Below, piece by piece: positions 52,555 to 62,347 of a stretch of DNA of 64,000 nt (position 1 is the first letter of the stretch; every line of letters begins with the position of its first letter). Below the pieces are notes generated by a model. It made no database searches. It was not told the origin of the DNA and saw nothing but the letters and a program-made list of their open reading frames with translations. The stretch is from Flavobacteriaceae bacterium. Lineage in GTDB: Bacteria; Bacteroidota; Bacteroidia; Flavobacteriales; Flavobacteriaceae. Both the position numbers and the translations under genes were made by a program. The stretch covers positions 1 to 64,000 of the forward strand of contig CANHRI010000004.1 in NCBI GenBank assembly GCA_947463515.1. Reading direction: 5' to 3'.

Positions 52555-54474
52555 CTAATTATGCTGAAAAGTGTTTACCAAACGAATCAGTTCGTAGCGA
52601 TAGCCTTCCTTATCTTGTCCAATAGCTGTATTGGCTAAGTTTTCTATATCGGTAATCGATTTATTTTGAATCAATTTTGAGTCGCGTAAATACAAGCCAA
52701 ACCAAGCCACAGCCGCTGCAAAACGAAAATCGGGTGATGCATTAAGGGCGCCGACCTCAATATTTTGTATCACACGGGTCATTTCGGTACTACGATCACC
52801 GTCAGGTTTTTTATAGCGAAACTTAACTGTTGCCAATTCACTATTTAATTGAGCATCAGGGGCGACTTTTGGCGTATATTTCAAATCATCAGTAGCAACA
52901 AATAGATTGGATTCTATGCCTGTGGGAATGATTTCATAAAATGCCGTTACCGTATGACCACTTCCCAACTCGCCTGCATCAATAGCATCATTTTTAAAAT
53001 CTTCGGGACGTAATTTCCGATTTTCATACCCAATCAAGCGATAGGCCTTGACCAAGGAAGGATTAAATTCGATTTGAATCTTGACATCTTTCGCAATGGC
53101 GAACATCGTTCCTTTGAATTCTTTGACCAAAAAACGGTTGGCTTCTTGTAAGGTATCGATGTAGGCATAATTTCCATTGCCTTTGTTGGCCAAAGTTTCT
53201 AAAGTAGTGTCTTTATAATTCCCCATTCCGAAGCCTAAACAGGTTAGAAAGACACCCGTTTTTCTTTTTTCCTCAATCAATTGGCCCAAATCACTGGATG
53301 AATTGTATCCAACATTGAAGTCGCCGTCGGTGGCCAAAACTACCCGATTATTGCCTCCTTGGATAAAGTTTTCCTGTGCCACTTTGTATGCCAATTCAAT
53401 CCCTGCTCCTCCAGCGGTACTTCCACCCGCCGAGAGATGATCGAGTGCAGGAATGATTTTATCTTTTTGATTTCCCGCCGTAGAAGGCAATACCAATCCA
53501 GCAGCCCCAGCATACACCACGATGGCGATGCGGTCATTTTCACGCAATTGTGAGGTTAAAGCCTTTAACGATTGAATAACGAGAGGTAATTTATTGGCAG
53601 CTCCCATTGAACCCGAAACATCGATAAGAAATACCAAGTTGGAGGGAGGCAAAAGGTCGCTTTCCAATGTTTTTCCTTGAAGTGCAATACGCAACAGTTT
53701 GGAGTTTGTATTCCAGGGACAAGCGCTGTATTCGGTATGAATGGCAAAAGGGTGTTCTCCTGTAGGTTGTGCGTAATTGTACTTGAAAAAATTGATCATT
53801 TCTTCAATACGAACGGCGTCTTTGGGAACGTTTTGACCATTATTAATCATGCGCCGAATGTTGGTGTACGAGGCATTATCAACATCGATGGAAAAGGTCG
53901 ACAGCGGATTGGCGCGTGGACTTTCGAAGACGTTTTCAATTAAAGCGCCATAGGATTCATCGGGGTTAGAGTTGATTCCTTTTTTATCTTTTAGTTCTAA
54001 TTTTGAATCATAAGTTGGAAAGGAAACACCCGCAATTTGCCCTTGTAATGTATTCATTACATTGGCATTGGGTCGGTTTTCTACTATTTTACTCGTGACA
54101 GCAACGCTAGTGGCAGAAACACTTGTTTTCTTTGAGACAAGTCGGTATCCTTGCGTGATGACTACTTCGTCCAATACCTTTGCTTCAGCATTTAATTGAA
54201 TGGAGTAATGATTTTCTTTACCCACGACCACTTCTTTGGTTTGGTACCCAATATAACTCACGGTTAATGTTGCGCCAATATTCACTGACATACTAAATTT
54301 TCCATCCAAGTCTGAGGTCACATATTTTTTTGTTCCTTTAATGGAGATGTAGGCTCCGGGGAGTAATGTTCCCTGGTCATCGACAACTTGGCCTGTGATG
54401 GTTTTTAATTGCCCAAAGCTTACGAAATGAATAAGCATAGCAAGGGCTAACGAAAGATGTTTTACATATTTCAT
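52555..54474 (-). CDS. VWA domain protein with CarboxypepD_reg and partial SusC plug
   Basis: 639 residues. A signal peptide ends at FVSFGQ. CarboxypepD_reg domain at about 23-100. Then KVLDEVVITQGY and the start of a SusC-type plug (about 100-150: VVITQGYRLVSKKTSVSAT to NVMNTLQGQIAGV), where the plug breaks off. A YfbK-like N-terminal region follows (SYTNIRRMINNG), then the von Willebrand A domain with MIDAS DVSGSM near 287. C-terminal YfbK/DUF3520-like region (about 480-639). Predicted to be exported. It is third in the operon after sigma and anti-sigma, and so likely under the sigma factor's control. Confidence 0.88.
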   Translation of the reverse strand: MKYVKHLSLALAMLIHFVSFGQLKTITGQVVDDQGTLLPGAYISIKGTKKYVTSDLDGKFSMSVNIGATLTVSYIGYQTKEVVVGKENHYSIQLNAEAKVLDEVVITQGYRLVSKKTSVSATSVAVTSKIVENRPNANVMNTLQGQIAGVSFPTYDSKLELKDKKGINSNPDESYGALIENVFESPRANPLSTFSIDVDNASYTNIRRMINNGQNVPKDAVRIEEMINFFKYNYAQPTGEHPFAIHTEYSACPWNTNSKLLRIALQGKTLESDLLPPSNLVFLIDVSGSMGAANKLPLVIQSLKALTSQLRENDRIAIVVYAGAAGLVLPSTAGNQKDKIIPALDHLSAGGSTAGGAGIELAYKVAQENFIQGGNNRVVLATDGDFNVGYNSSSDLGQLIEEKRKTGVFLTCLGFGMGNYKDTTLETLANKGNGNYAYIDTLQEANRFLVKEFKGTMFAIAKDVKIQIEFNPSLVKAYRLIGYENRKLRPEDFKNDAIDAGELGSGHTVTAFYEIIPTGIESNLFVATDDLKYTPKVAPDAQLNSELATVKFRYKKPDGDRSTEMTRVIQNIEVGALNASPDFRFAAAVAWFGLYLRDSKLIQNKSITDIENLANTAIGQDKEGYRYELIRLVNTFQHN

Positions 54475-54509
54475 GGCGTTACTTTTTTACGTTAAACAAT
54501 ACTTTTGGT

Positions 54510-55433
54510 TTACTTTTTCGGCGTAGGTTTTCCTGTTTTAGTAGTGATAATCACTACTCCATTTTCTGCTTTTTTACCATAGATTTCAATCGCTTTTTCG
54601 GCCTGCAGCACCGTAACCGATTCAATAGGTTGTTCTTTAAGTGGGGCATAAGGACAAGTCGGGTTGGGACCAAACACTTCCTTTTCAGTGTATTCTGTTC
54701 CATCAATAATATAGAGCGGATTATTTAAATACACCACAGAGTCGGCATCCTCAAGGTTGTAATTTTCGGTGACCTCGCCATCCACGACAACCAAAGGTTC
54801 CTCTTTTTGCGCTGTATTTTTACTTTTCCCTCGTAGGACCATTTTTGGACTTTCTTGTACACCGATTGCGTCAAATTTTCGTTGGGGAAGCAATGTTCCT
54901 CTCAAATTAGACGAGGCAGTATTGTAGGCTCCGGGTTGCACGATTACTTCTTTGGAGTCCATACTTCTTGGAGTAACACCATCGGTTTCTTTTTGAACCT
55001 CTTCTCGAATTTCCAGTTTTTTCTCGGTAGTAGCCACTGTAGGGTTCGATTGGACAGATTTTTCTACCAAGTCTTCAATGTTGGGTTGAAGCGCGGGATG
55101 ATTTGGAGTTTCCACAGGGTGAGCGACCGCTGGGGGATTGTTACGGGTTTGAACGGTGACCTCATTTGAAAGGGTTTCCTTTTTGGGCAAATGGGGAGAA
55201 GTTGGCGTAGGACTTTCAGCGCTATTCCAAATCAAATAGCTGATTGAAATGACCAACGTCACCGATGCAGCTACAGCAATTTTCTTCCATTTCCATTGCT
55301 CTTGAACCGCTACTTTATGATCCAGCTTGGTTTCAACACGGTCCCATATTTTTTCCATACCAGGAAAAGTATCTTTGGGCGTCTTTGCATCGAGTTGCTG
55401 AAATTGGTTCCAAAATTTATCGTTATGTTCCAT
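54510..55433 (-). CDS. Anti-sigma-like membrane protein with plug-like C-terminus
   Basis: 307 residues. Cytoplasmic N-terminus (about 1-47), one transmembrane helix (about 50-68: KKIAVAASVTLVISISYLIW), then a disordered periplasmic stretch. The C-terminal about 110 residues look like the second half of a SusC plug: VLRGKSK, EEPLVVVDGEV, NPLYIIDG, PIESVTVLQ and NGVVIITTKTG. Anti-sigma role is inferred from position 3 bp after the sigma gene and the one-helix topology; no FecR domain is seen. Confidence 0.7.
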   Translation of the reverse strand: MEHNDKFWNQFQQLDAKTPKDTFPGMEKIWDRVETKLDHKVAVQEQWKWKKIAVAASVTLVISISYLIWNSAESPTPTSPHLPKKETLSNEVTVQTRNNPPAVAHPVETPNHPALQPNIEDLVEKSVQSNPTVATTEKKLEIREEVQKETDGVTPRSMDSKEVIVQPGAYNTASSNLRGTLLPQRKFDAIGVQESPKMVLRGKSKNTAQKEEPLVVVDGEVTENYNLEDADSVVYLNNPLYIIDGTEYTEKEVFGPNPTCPYAPLKEQPIESVTVLQAEKAIEIYGKKAENGVVIITTKTGKPTPKK

Positions 55434-55436
55434 AAT

Positions 55437-55973
55437 TTATTTCGCCTGTTGGTAATAATGTAGGTTAACCAATTCCTTGAGTTTGGATTTGGCAAAATTG
55501 AGTTGTGATTTGGAGGTTCCTTCCGTGATCGAGAGTAGGGTTGAAATCTCTTTATGACTATAGCCTTCAATGACAAAGAGCGAAAAAATAGTTCGACTTC
55601 CATGCGGCAACGTGTCCAACAATTTCAGTAAGTCAGCTTCCAAAAGCGGTTGCTCTTGCTCGGCTTCTACACCGGGAATTTGCGGGCGGTCTTCTAGGTA
55701 CAAGTTGAAATTGACTTTCTTCTTCAAATGCCGTAAACATTCGTTTATAGTGATGCGTTTCGCCCAACTCCAAAACGCTTTGTTTTCGTTGAGTTGATCA
55801 ATTTTTGTAAAAAGAATAAAAAATGAATCGGCTAATACCTCTTCAATTTCCTCTTCTTTCTTTAAATACATTTTACACAAACGAAACAAATACGGACCTA
55901 ATTTTTCATAGACCTGTCGTTGTGCCTCGCGTTGTTTTTTTCGGCAGCCCTCTATTAGTTTTTCATCAATCAC
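55437..55973 (-). CDS. ECF-type RNA polymerase sigma factor
   Basis: 178 residues. Region 2 reads LFRLCKMYLKKEEEIEEVLADSF with the RNA polymerase-contacting helix, and region 4 TIFSLFVIEGYSHKEISTLLSITEGTSKSQL is a typical helix-turn-helix (shown in part as SHKEISTLLSITEG). First gene of the sigma, anti-sigma, VWA operon. The regulon is unknown, but autoregulation would be usual. Confidence 0.93.
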   Translation of the reverse strand: MIDEKLIEGCRKKQREAQRQVYEKLGPYLFRLCKMYLKKEEEIEEVLADSFFILFTKIDQLNENKAFWSWAKRITINECLRHLKKKVNFNLYLEDRPQIPGVEAEQEQPLLEADLLKLLDTLPHGSRTIFSLFVIEGYSHKEISTLLSITEGTSKSQLNFAKSKLKELVNLHYYQQAK

Positions 55974-56073
55974 GGGGTAGGTGTTTTATAGTAAAGAGAT
56001 ACCTCTTCTTCAAAAGGTTGGAAACCCAATCGATTTTTTTTCAAAAGTATTGATTTTAAGGAGAGTGATTGCC

Positions 56074-56096
56074 AAAAAAAAACCTCCCGAAGGAGG
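56074..56096 (-). terminator. Intrinsic terminator of the T9SS cargo gene
   Basis: CCTCC-cgaa-GGAGG stem. A U-run follows on the minus strand. Confidence 0.7.
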
Positions 56097-56101
56097 CTTT
56101 C

Positions 56102-57109
56102 TTAATTAACCATCAATTTTTTTATGAATTCTTGTTTGTATTTATCTTGGAAATGTAGGATATACATGCCCGGACTTAAATTTGAAGGAACCTGAATACG
56201 AGTAGTTCCCGAATCTAAATTTATTTTTGTAGTTGTAATGGATTGTCCCAAGGTGGAATATAATGTCATCGTTGCTGGAGTGGACGCTTGGGAGTTTTGA
56301 ATGGTAATTTCACCAGCCTCATACTGCGCGATGAATTGCGTGGCATTAAATTCCGTTTGACTCAACGCACTGTACCGCAAGCTTTCCCATGTTTGGGCAA
56401 TACTTACCAATCCCATGCGACCCACAGGGGCATTGGCATTTCGTAAGTTGATTACCATCCGGTCTAAAGTATTGCTTACATCTTCACCATTATTAGTCAG
56501 GGCATTGGGTAAGGCAGGTTCATCGGCCATTACAACAGGGTTAGTATACAAACGCAAGATATCATCCGAACCACCATTAAACATGCTGTAACGAACCACC
56601 ACCAACTGATTGCTGTTTAAGGTAAAGGGAACGGAAGACCATACAATGTTGCCACTATTCTTAGAAATACCTACACTGTATTGCGAGGAATTCAATCGGA
56701 CAACATAAACTTTTAATGCCGCTGTTGCACTACTTGAACCACTAATCCGAAGGAATTCTTGACTTGAGTATGCACAACTCGTAAGTCGCAATACAAATCC
56801 AATGTAGATTTCACCTGCATTTTGAGTAGGAAAAGGAACGCCACACCCGTCACCGTTGGCAATTAATTCAACAGAACGGTTAGAAGTCCCCCAATTTAAA
56901 AATCCAACCGTCTGTTGAATCACTTTAGCATTTGAGCAATTTGACGTGCTGCACGAACCTAATCCGTAGGAGTTTTCAGCATTCGTCCATTGACCTTGAC
57001 CCGAAAGATTTTGATTGACCACATAGGTGTTAAAATCTTCGCGAAATACATTTTGAGCAGTGGCACTAAGCACTACTACTTGTAGCAGAAATAAGGTAAT
57101 TGTTTTCAT
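56102..57109 (-). CDS. T9SS type A sorting domain-containing secreted protein
   Basis: 335 residues. A signal peptide ends at LSATAQNVF. The middle (about 20-255) is a cysteine-containing beta-rich domain starting REDFNTYVVNQNLSGQGQW, a pattern shared with secreted lectin-like or LamG-type proteins. The last about 75 residues form a type A sorting domain (TMTLYSTLGQSITTTKINL, NLSPGMYILHF). Exported by T9SS; ligand is unknown. Confidence 0.82.
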   Translation of the reverse strand: MKTITLFLLQVVVLSATAQNVFREDFNTYVVNQNLSGQGQWTNAENSYGLGSCSTSNCSNAKVIQQTVGFLNWGTSNRSVELIANGDGCGVPFPTQNAGEIYIGFVLRLTSCAYSSQEFLRISGSSSATAALKVYVVRLNSSQYSVGISKNSGNIVWSSVPFTLNSNQLVVVRYSMFNGGSDDILRLYTNPVVMADEPALPNALTNNGEDVSNTLDRMVINLRNANAPVGRMGLVSIAQTWESLRYSALSQTEFNATQFIAQYEAGEITIQNSQASTPATMTLYSTLGQSITTTKINLDSGTTRIQVPSNLSPGMYILHFQDKYKQEFIKKLMVN

Positions 57110-57288
57110 CGGTTTTATTTTGATTTGGCTATACTAAATTACAACTTAAGTAATATAATACTTACAAACGACGATAAAAATCGACGAATAACCTTACAAA
57201 AGTGCATTTTGTCGAGTTTTGATGGGTTGAAATTAATAATTGTAAGAATAATATTACAAAAAAATAGCAGTTCTATTACGTATTCTTT

Positions 57289-57319
57289 TTGCATAGCCCA
57301 AAAAAGGGGTCTACCTTTG
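57289..57319 (+). promoter_or_regulatory. Promoter of the MATE gene
   Basis: TTG at 57289-57291, a 20-base spacer and TACCTTTG at 57312-57319, 17 bases before the ATG at 57337. Confidence 0.65.
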
Positions 57320-57336
57320 TTCCTAATTTGATAAAG

Positions 57337-58716
57337 ATGTCTTGGCAATCTTACCGTAAAGAGTTTACCTATAATATACAATTGGCCTATCCTGTGATTT
57401 TGGGTATGGTGGGACATACCTTAATTGGTATCGTTGATAATATTATGGTAGGTCGATTGGGAAGTACTGAATTGGCCGCGGTATCTCTTGGTAATAGTCT
57501 CATTTTTGTTGCAATGTCCTTGGGAATTGGTTTTTCAACAGCTTTGACTCCTCTGATTGCGCAAGCGGATACGTCTAACGATATCCAACAAATTCGTACC
57601 TTTTTTCAGCACGGTTGGGTTTTATGTACTCTTTTGGGCTGGATATTATTTGGCTTGGTAGTGTTGTCAGTTCCTCTACTTAAACTATTGGAACAGCCAG
57701 CGGAAGTGTTGGTGCTCGCCGAACCTTTCTTGATACAGGTTGCTTTTTCATTGGTTCCTTTAATTATGTATCAGGCTTACAAGCAGTTTGCTGATGGATT
57801 ATCCCTGACCAAGTATTCTATGTATGCCATTTTGTTGGCTAATGTGGTGCATATCGTACTCAATTATATTTTTATTTACGGTTGGTGGATTATTCCTGAG
57901 ATGGGCATTCAAGGTGCTGCTTTAGGTACCGTTTTATCTCGAATTGCGATGCTAGTATTTATGCATGTTTTACTTTTTCGGCAACCGCAACTCCGAGCCT
58001 ATTTTTCGAAATTTCATTTTCAAAATTTGCAGTACCGTGTTGCAAAACAAATTGTTGATTTGGGAATTCCCTCGGCATTGCAAATGTTGTTTGAAGTGGT
58101 TTTGTTTACCGCGGCCATTTGGTTATGTGGAACCCTAGGAAAAACAAGTCAAGCGGCCAACCAAATCGCGTTGAGTTTGGCGTCGCTGACTTTCATGTTT
58201 GCTATGGGCCTTAGCGTAGTTTCGATGATTCGTGTGGGCAACTTCAAAGGAATGCAAGATTATAGAGGACTAGTGCGCGTTGCCCGTTCCGTTTTCTTGC
58301 TTGCAGTTTTGGTTGAAATCGTATTTGCGCTATTCTTCATACTTTTTCATACCTATTTGCCTCATTTATTTCTCGATGTCGACAACACTTTGGAATTGTC
58401 AAATACCATGGAAGTGCTAACGATAGCCTCTAGTTTATTAATTGTTGCTGCTTTTTTTCAAATTTCCGACGGCATACAAGTAGTGGTTTTGGGGGCGCTA
58501 CGGGGACTCCAAGATGTGAAAATACCGATGTACATTACTTTTATAGCCTATTGGATTATTGGATTTCCATTATCATTTTACCTCGGGAAGTATACCACGT
58601 TGGGTGCAGTTGGGGTTTGGATAGGATTATTGGCTGGGTTGACGTTTGCTGCAATTTTTTTGTATATTCGCTTTCATTATTTAACCAAGAAATTAATCCA
58701 AAACACAGTAACTTAA
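57337..58716 (+). CDS. MATE family efflux transporter
   Basis: 459 residues from MSWQSYRKEF; the open frame from 57289 includes the promoter and is rejected. Twelve transmembrane helices. MATE hallmarks: PVILGMVGHTLIGIVDNIMVG (shown in part) and LGIPSALQMLFEVVLF in the second half. Exports cationic drugs or metabolites with Na+ or H+; substrate is unknown. Confidence 0.94.
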   Translation: MSWQSYRKEFTYNIQLAYPVILGMVGHTLIGIVDNIMVGRLGSTELAAVSLGNSLIFVAMSLGIGFSTALTPLIAQADTSNDIQQIRTFFQHGWVLCTLLGWILFGLVVLSVPLLKLLEQPAEVLVLAEPFLIQVAFSLVPLIMYQAYKQFADGLSLTKYSMYAILLANVVHIVLNYIFIYGWWIIPEMGIQGAALGTVLSRIAMLVFMHVLLFRQPQLRAYFSKFHFQNLQYRVAKQIVDLGIPSALQMLFEVVLFTAAIWLCGTLGKTSQAANQIALSLASLTFMFAMGLSVVSMIRVGNFKGMQDYRGLVRVARSVFLLAVLVEIVFALFFILFHTYLPHLFLDVDNTLELSNTMEVLTIASSLLIVAAFFQISDGIQVVVLGALRGLQDVKIPMYITFIAYWIIGFPLSFYLGKYTTLGAVGVWIGLLAGLTFAAIFLYIRFHYLTKKLIQNTVT

Positions 58717-58822
58717 AACACTTTGCCACATTGCTCTACTACTTTAAGTTGTAGATCTAGATTTAAAGCCAAATTTAGTCGCAACGCAGCCTTTGTTTTA
58801 TCACTTCAATTAATTATTTTTC

Positions 58823-59047
58823 ATGAATCTTCCAAAATTTGTACTGGCTGATAACTCTCAGTTTCCCGACGACCTTTTCGTTATTCATTTAGATTATCCT
58901 CGATTCATTATTAACTTGGCCAATGATGAGGTCGAAATATTTGATGATGTCGATGATGAAGATCAGGCTGAATTGGAGGCCGAAATGGAAGCCCTAATCC
59001 AACAAGCAGGCGAATTCTACGATGCTGAAATGGAAGATTTTGAATAA
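58823..59047 (+). CDS. Small acidic protein (74 aa)
   Basis: Begins MNLPKFVLADNSQFPDDLFV and ends in a long acidic stretch (DDVDDEDQAELEAEMEAL) with helical heptads. I recall close relatives throughout flavobacteria but no named function. It is soluble, with no signal. The spacer 58717-58822 before it has no gene. Confidence 0.78.
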   Translation: MNLPKFVLADNSQFPDDLFVIHLDYPRFIINLANDEVEIFDDVDDEDQAELEAEMEALIQQAGEFYDAEMEDFE

Positions 59048-59077
59048 ACATTTTTTTATCTATAATCCTATCTTATT

Positions 59078-60547
59078 ATGATCAAGAACAATTTGAAAGC
59101 CTTACTATTGCTTTGTTTAGTAAGCACTGTAATGATTTCATGTGGAGGCAATTCCAATGAAGTAGTATTGAAATATGTAACCGACAAAACGTTGGCCGTT
59201 TCTAGAATCAATTTAAACGAACTCGATGGGAAACTTCCCAAAGAGGAAATTGCCAAAGATCCCAATATGCAAAACATGTCTGACAATGAGAAAGAAGCTT
59301 TTCAATTGCTCATGAATGGCGAAAGTGCGGGGATCAACATGGACGAACCCATGTATGTGATGGTTGATAATGTGAATAATGATATGGCGGTTTCTATCAT
59401 CATGAGTTTGGATGATGTCAAAATTTTTGAACAAAAGTTTTCAAAACTCACCCGCAAAGAAGTTAAAGTTGATGCCACCAAAAAAACGGTTTATGCAGGA
59501 AGCGAACTGATAGGAACACTCGATGATGATGTGCTTATTTTGTCAAAGTTCACCAACTATAACAACAGTTACGGTCAAAATTACCAAGAAACGGATGAGA
59601 AATATTACGCCGATTTCCGAGCACGGAAGGCTATCGAAAACGAATCCGTTCAGGAGCAAATAAAAACGGCGCTTACCGAAGACACCGATATGAGTCTTTG
59701 GGTTAATTTGCATGGGGTGATAAATACGGCTTCCAAAGGATATATTGAATCGTTGGCAGTGAATAAATTGCTTTTAAATGCCGCATTAGCCGTGTCAGTT
59801 CGTTTTGAAAAAGGGGAGATTGTTATGGCATCACAAACACATTTTAATGACGAAATGCGAAAGGTGGTTGAAAAATATTACCAAGGGAAAGGAGTCAATT
59901 ATGATATGGTGAAAAACATTGAATTGGATGATACTTCGGGCTATGGAATTGGATTTTTCAGTATGGATTTGGTGCGTTATATGGTCAAAGAAGCAGGCTT
60001 GGAGTCGGCTGCCAATAATATGTTGGCTTCTCAAGAGTTAACCCTAGATGATGTGATGAATGCGTTTACTGGGGATTTTGCGTATGCCAACTTTAAGTTC
60101 TTCCAAAATTACAGCGAAGACAATATGCAATATGGGGTTTATCCCAAACAAAATATGCTACTTGCCCTGGGAATCGATAAAGCAAAAGGTAAAAAGATGA
60201 TGGATTTTATCAATACCAAAATGATGCCTATGATTCAAAGTCAAGGTACCGTTCTCATGACCAATTCGATGATGGTATTTGCTACAGAACCTGCCAAATT
60301 GGAAGGTATAAAAAAGAGTAAAGTCGCCAACAATACCAAGTTAAATAAGGAATCAGGGTTAAACAGTATCTCGTGGATGGATGGCTCGCAAATTAATGAA
60401 GGTTTGCGTTATACCAACATGCGCGCCAATGTCAAAGAGATTGTTTCCTCTGCCAAAGTTACCGATGGAGCTTTTACATCGGAAATAAAAATTACATTAG
60501 ACAAGAACAAAGAAAACGCGATTCATTACTTCATGGGGTATGAATAA
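59078..60547 (+). CDS. DUF4836 family lipoprotein
   Basis: 489 residues with lipobox VMISCGG (Cys22). The body matches the DUF4836 pattern (YVTDKTLAVSRINLNELDG, paired lipoprotein domain halves). It ends inside the following ATPase gene by 8 bp, so translation is coupled. May be an accessory lipoprotein for the LolD-like/FtsX-like transporter; this is inferred from gene order. Confidence 0.82.
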   Translation: MIKNNLKALLLLCLVSTVMISCGGNSNEVVLKYVTDKTLAVSRINLNELDGKLPKEEIAKDPNMQNMSDNEKEAFQLLMNGESAGINMDEPMYVMVDNVNNDMAVSIIMSLDDVKIFEQKFSKLTRKEVKVDATKKTVYAGSELIGTLDDDVLILSKFTNYNNSYGQNYQETDEKYYADFRARKAIENESVQEQIKTALTEDTDMSLWVNLHGVINTASKGYIESLAVNKLLLNAALAVSVRFEKGEIVMASQTHFNDEMRKVVEKYYQGKGVNYDMVKNIELDDTSGYGIGFFSMDLVRYMVKEAGLESAANNMLASQELTLDDVMNAFTGDFAYANFKFFQNYSEDNMQYGVYPKQNMLLALGIDKAKGKKMMDFINTKMMPMIQSQGTVLMTNSMMVFATEPAKLEGIKKSKVANNTKLNKESGLNSISWMDGSQINEGLRYTNMRANVKEIVSSAKVTDGAFTSEIKITLDKNKENAIHYFMGYE

Positions 60548-61184
60548 ACTCGGATTACATGCGGTTTTCCCCGTTTATTTCTCCCCTAAATTGGCGGAAT
60601 CTTCGCTTTGGAAACAAGAAATCACCTTTGAAAAAGGCAACCAATATTTAATTGTTGCCCCTTCTGGGAGTGGGAAATCTACCTTAGCTACAGCGCTTTT
60701 CGGGAATCATTTCCACTATGAAGGGACAATCACCTACGACGGCCAAATCCTCCAAAATTTATCCTTGGAGGAATTGGTGCGTTTTCGTCAAAAAGGAATT
60801 CAACTGCTTTTTCAGGATGTACGTCTTATTCCTGAACAAACCATTCGCGAAAATGTAGTGATGCGAACTTTTGGTAAAGCTGATGCAGCAACCCAAAACT
60901 TGTTGGAAACCTATGCCCAACGTTTGGGTATTGCCAAAGTGCTCGATCAAAAAGCGGCGCAATGTTCTTATGGCGAGCGGCAACGTGGTGCCATCTTACG
61001 GAGTTTGATTCATCCAGCCGATTTTTTGGTGTATGACGAATGTTTTAGTCATTTGGACGCCGCCAACCGGAAAGCAGCCTATGATTTGATTATTGAAGTC
61101 GCGCTTTCCCACCAATCTGCAGTCCTTTTCTTTGAACTGAATGCTTTTGCATTCTCTCACCAATGTAACGTTTTACAGCTCTAA
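60540..61184 (+). CDS. Degenerate LolD-like ABC ATPase
   Basis: 214 residues. Walker A PSGSGKST (about 41-48) is intact. The signature motif is CSYGERQRG instead of LSGGQ. Walker B reads LVYDECFSHLD (DE kept, P replaced by C). No switch histidine is seen: the equivalent reads LFFELNAF. It overlaps DUF4836 (8 bp) and the FtsX-like permease by 1 bp. ATP hydrolysis is questionable. Confidence 0.82.
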   Translation: MNKLGLHAVFPVYFSPKLAESSLWKQEITFEKGNQYLIVAPSGSGKSTLATALFGNHFHYEGTITYDGQILQNLSLEELVRFRQKGIQLLFQDVRLIPEQTIRENVVMRTFGKADAATQNLLETYAQRLGIAKVLDQKAAQCSYGERQRGAILRSLIHPADFLVYDECFSHLDAANRKAAYDLIIEVALSHQSAVLFFELNAFAFSHQCNVLQL

Positions 61185-62347
61185 TGAATCAATCTGTTTC
61201 CAAATCGGTTTGGGTTATCCCAGGACTTTTACTTGCATTTTTACTCGTGTTAGGGTGTGTTCAATTGTATAGCAATGCCAATGCGCTTTTTGGTGCCAAA
61301 AACGAGGCGTCTAATTATTGGATTACCTTATCCAAAACGATTACTCCCGACAATATCGGACGAAAAGAATTAATCGGTTTTAATGCCAATGATTTGGCCG
61401 AATTGCGAAAATGGAGTGAAGTAAAACAAGTGTTCCCCATCATTTCCAATGATTTCAAAATCTCAGCGGATGGCGGCAATTTTATACCATTTTACACCGA
61501 TATGTATCTAGAAGCCGTTGACAATGAGGCAATCGATATTCAAGATTTGTCAGCGTTTAAAGTGGAAAACAACGTTATTCCCATTGTGATCTCCAGGGAA
61601 TATTTGAATTTGTACAACTACGGATTTGCGCTAAACCAAGGCTTACCTCAGATTACCGAAGATTTTGCCAAAAAAATTGAAGTCAATATCAATTTGACCC
61701 TAAAAGACAAAAATGTAACGTATAAAGGGAGGTTGATCGGACTCAGTGATCGCATTCACTCGGTTTTAGTTCCCAAAGCTTTTTTGGATTCCCTTAATGC
61801 TTCCCAATATTTTTCACAAAAACATCGCGATATTTATACCCGTGTTTTGGTAAAAGTCAACGATGCAAAAGATGGCGGATTGATTGCCAAAATGGAGCAA
61901 AAAGGATACGAATCCAATCAAGAATCGCTGCGTTCGGCCAAGATTAAAGGGAAAATCATGTTGGTGTTGCAAGCCATCGCTTTACTCGGCGTTTTTATTC
62001 TATTGTTGAGTGTTGTGTTGGTGATTAACTACATTAAAATGGCTTTTTTAGAGCGTCGGGAAGAAGTTTCCATCAAATACGCTTTAGGCTATTCTCCCAA
62101 AAAAATGGTGCAACAAATTAGTTTCCGATTTAGCCGAATGCTGTTGGTGATATTGTTATTTACGGTGGGAATTCTATCAGTAGCTCAATATTCACTCTCA
62201 AAACTTTCCCTAAGTCAAGGCATGCTTTTACCGTATCTCGATCCTTGGTTGGGAGTAATGGCTCTTGTGATTCCTTTTGTGATGTATGCGGTCGTATTTC
62301 AACTTATTTACCGTTGGTTAGTTCGGTCTTGGCGATTGATTACTTAA
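61184..62347 (+). CDS. FtsX-like ABC permease
   Basis: 387 residues with the LolC/MacB topology: one N-terminal helix (about 10-30), a large extracytoplasmic domain, and three C-terminal helices (about 263-375). ERREEVSIKYALGYSPKKMV, the coupling-helix region of FtsX permeases, is present. It pairs with the upstream degenerate ATPase. Confidence 0.87.
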   Translation: MNQSVSKSVWVIPGLLLAFLLVLGCVQLYSNANALFGAKNEASNYWITLSKTITPDNIGRKELIGFNANDLAELRKWSEVKQVFPIISNDFKISADGGNFIPFYTDMYLEAVDNEAIDIQDLSAFKVENNVIPIVISREYLNLYNYGFALNQGLPQITEDFAKKIEVNINLTLKDKNVTYKGRLIGLSDRIHSVLVPKAFLDSLNASQYFSQKHRDIYTRVLVKVNDAKDGGLIAKMEQKGYESNQESLRSAKIKGKIMLVLQAIALLGVFILLLSVVLVINYIKMAFLERREEVSIKYALGYSPKKMVQQISFRFSRMLLVILLFTVGILSVAQYSLSKLSLSQGMLLPYLDPWLGVMALVIPFVMYAVVFQLIYRWLVRSWRLIT

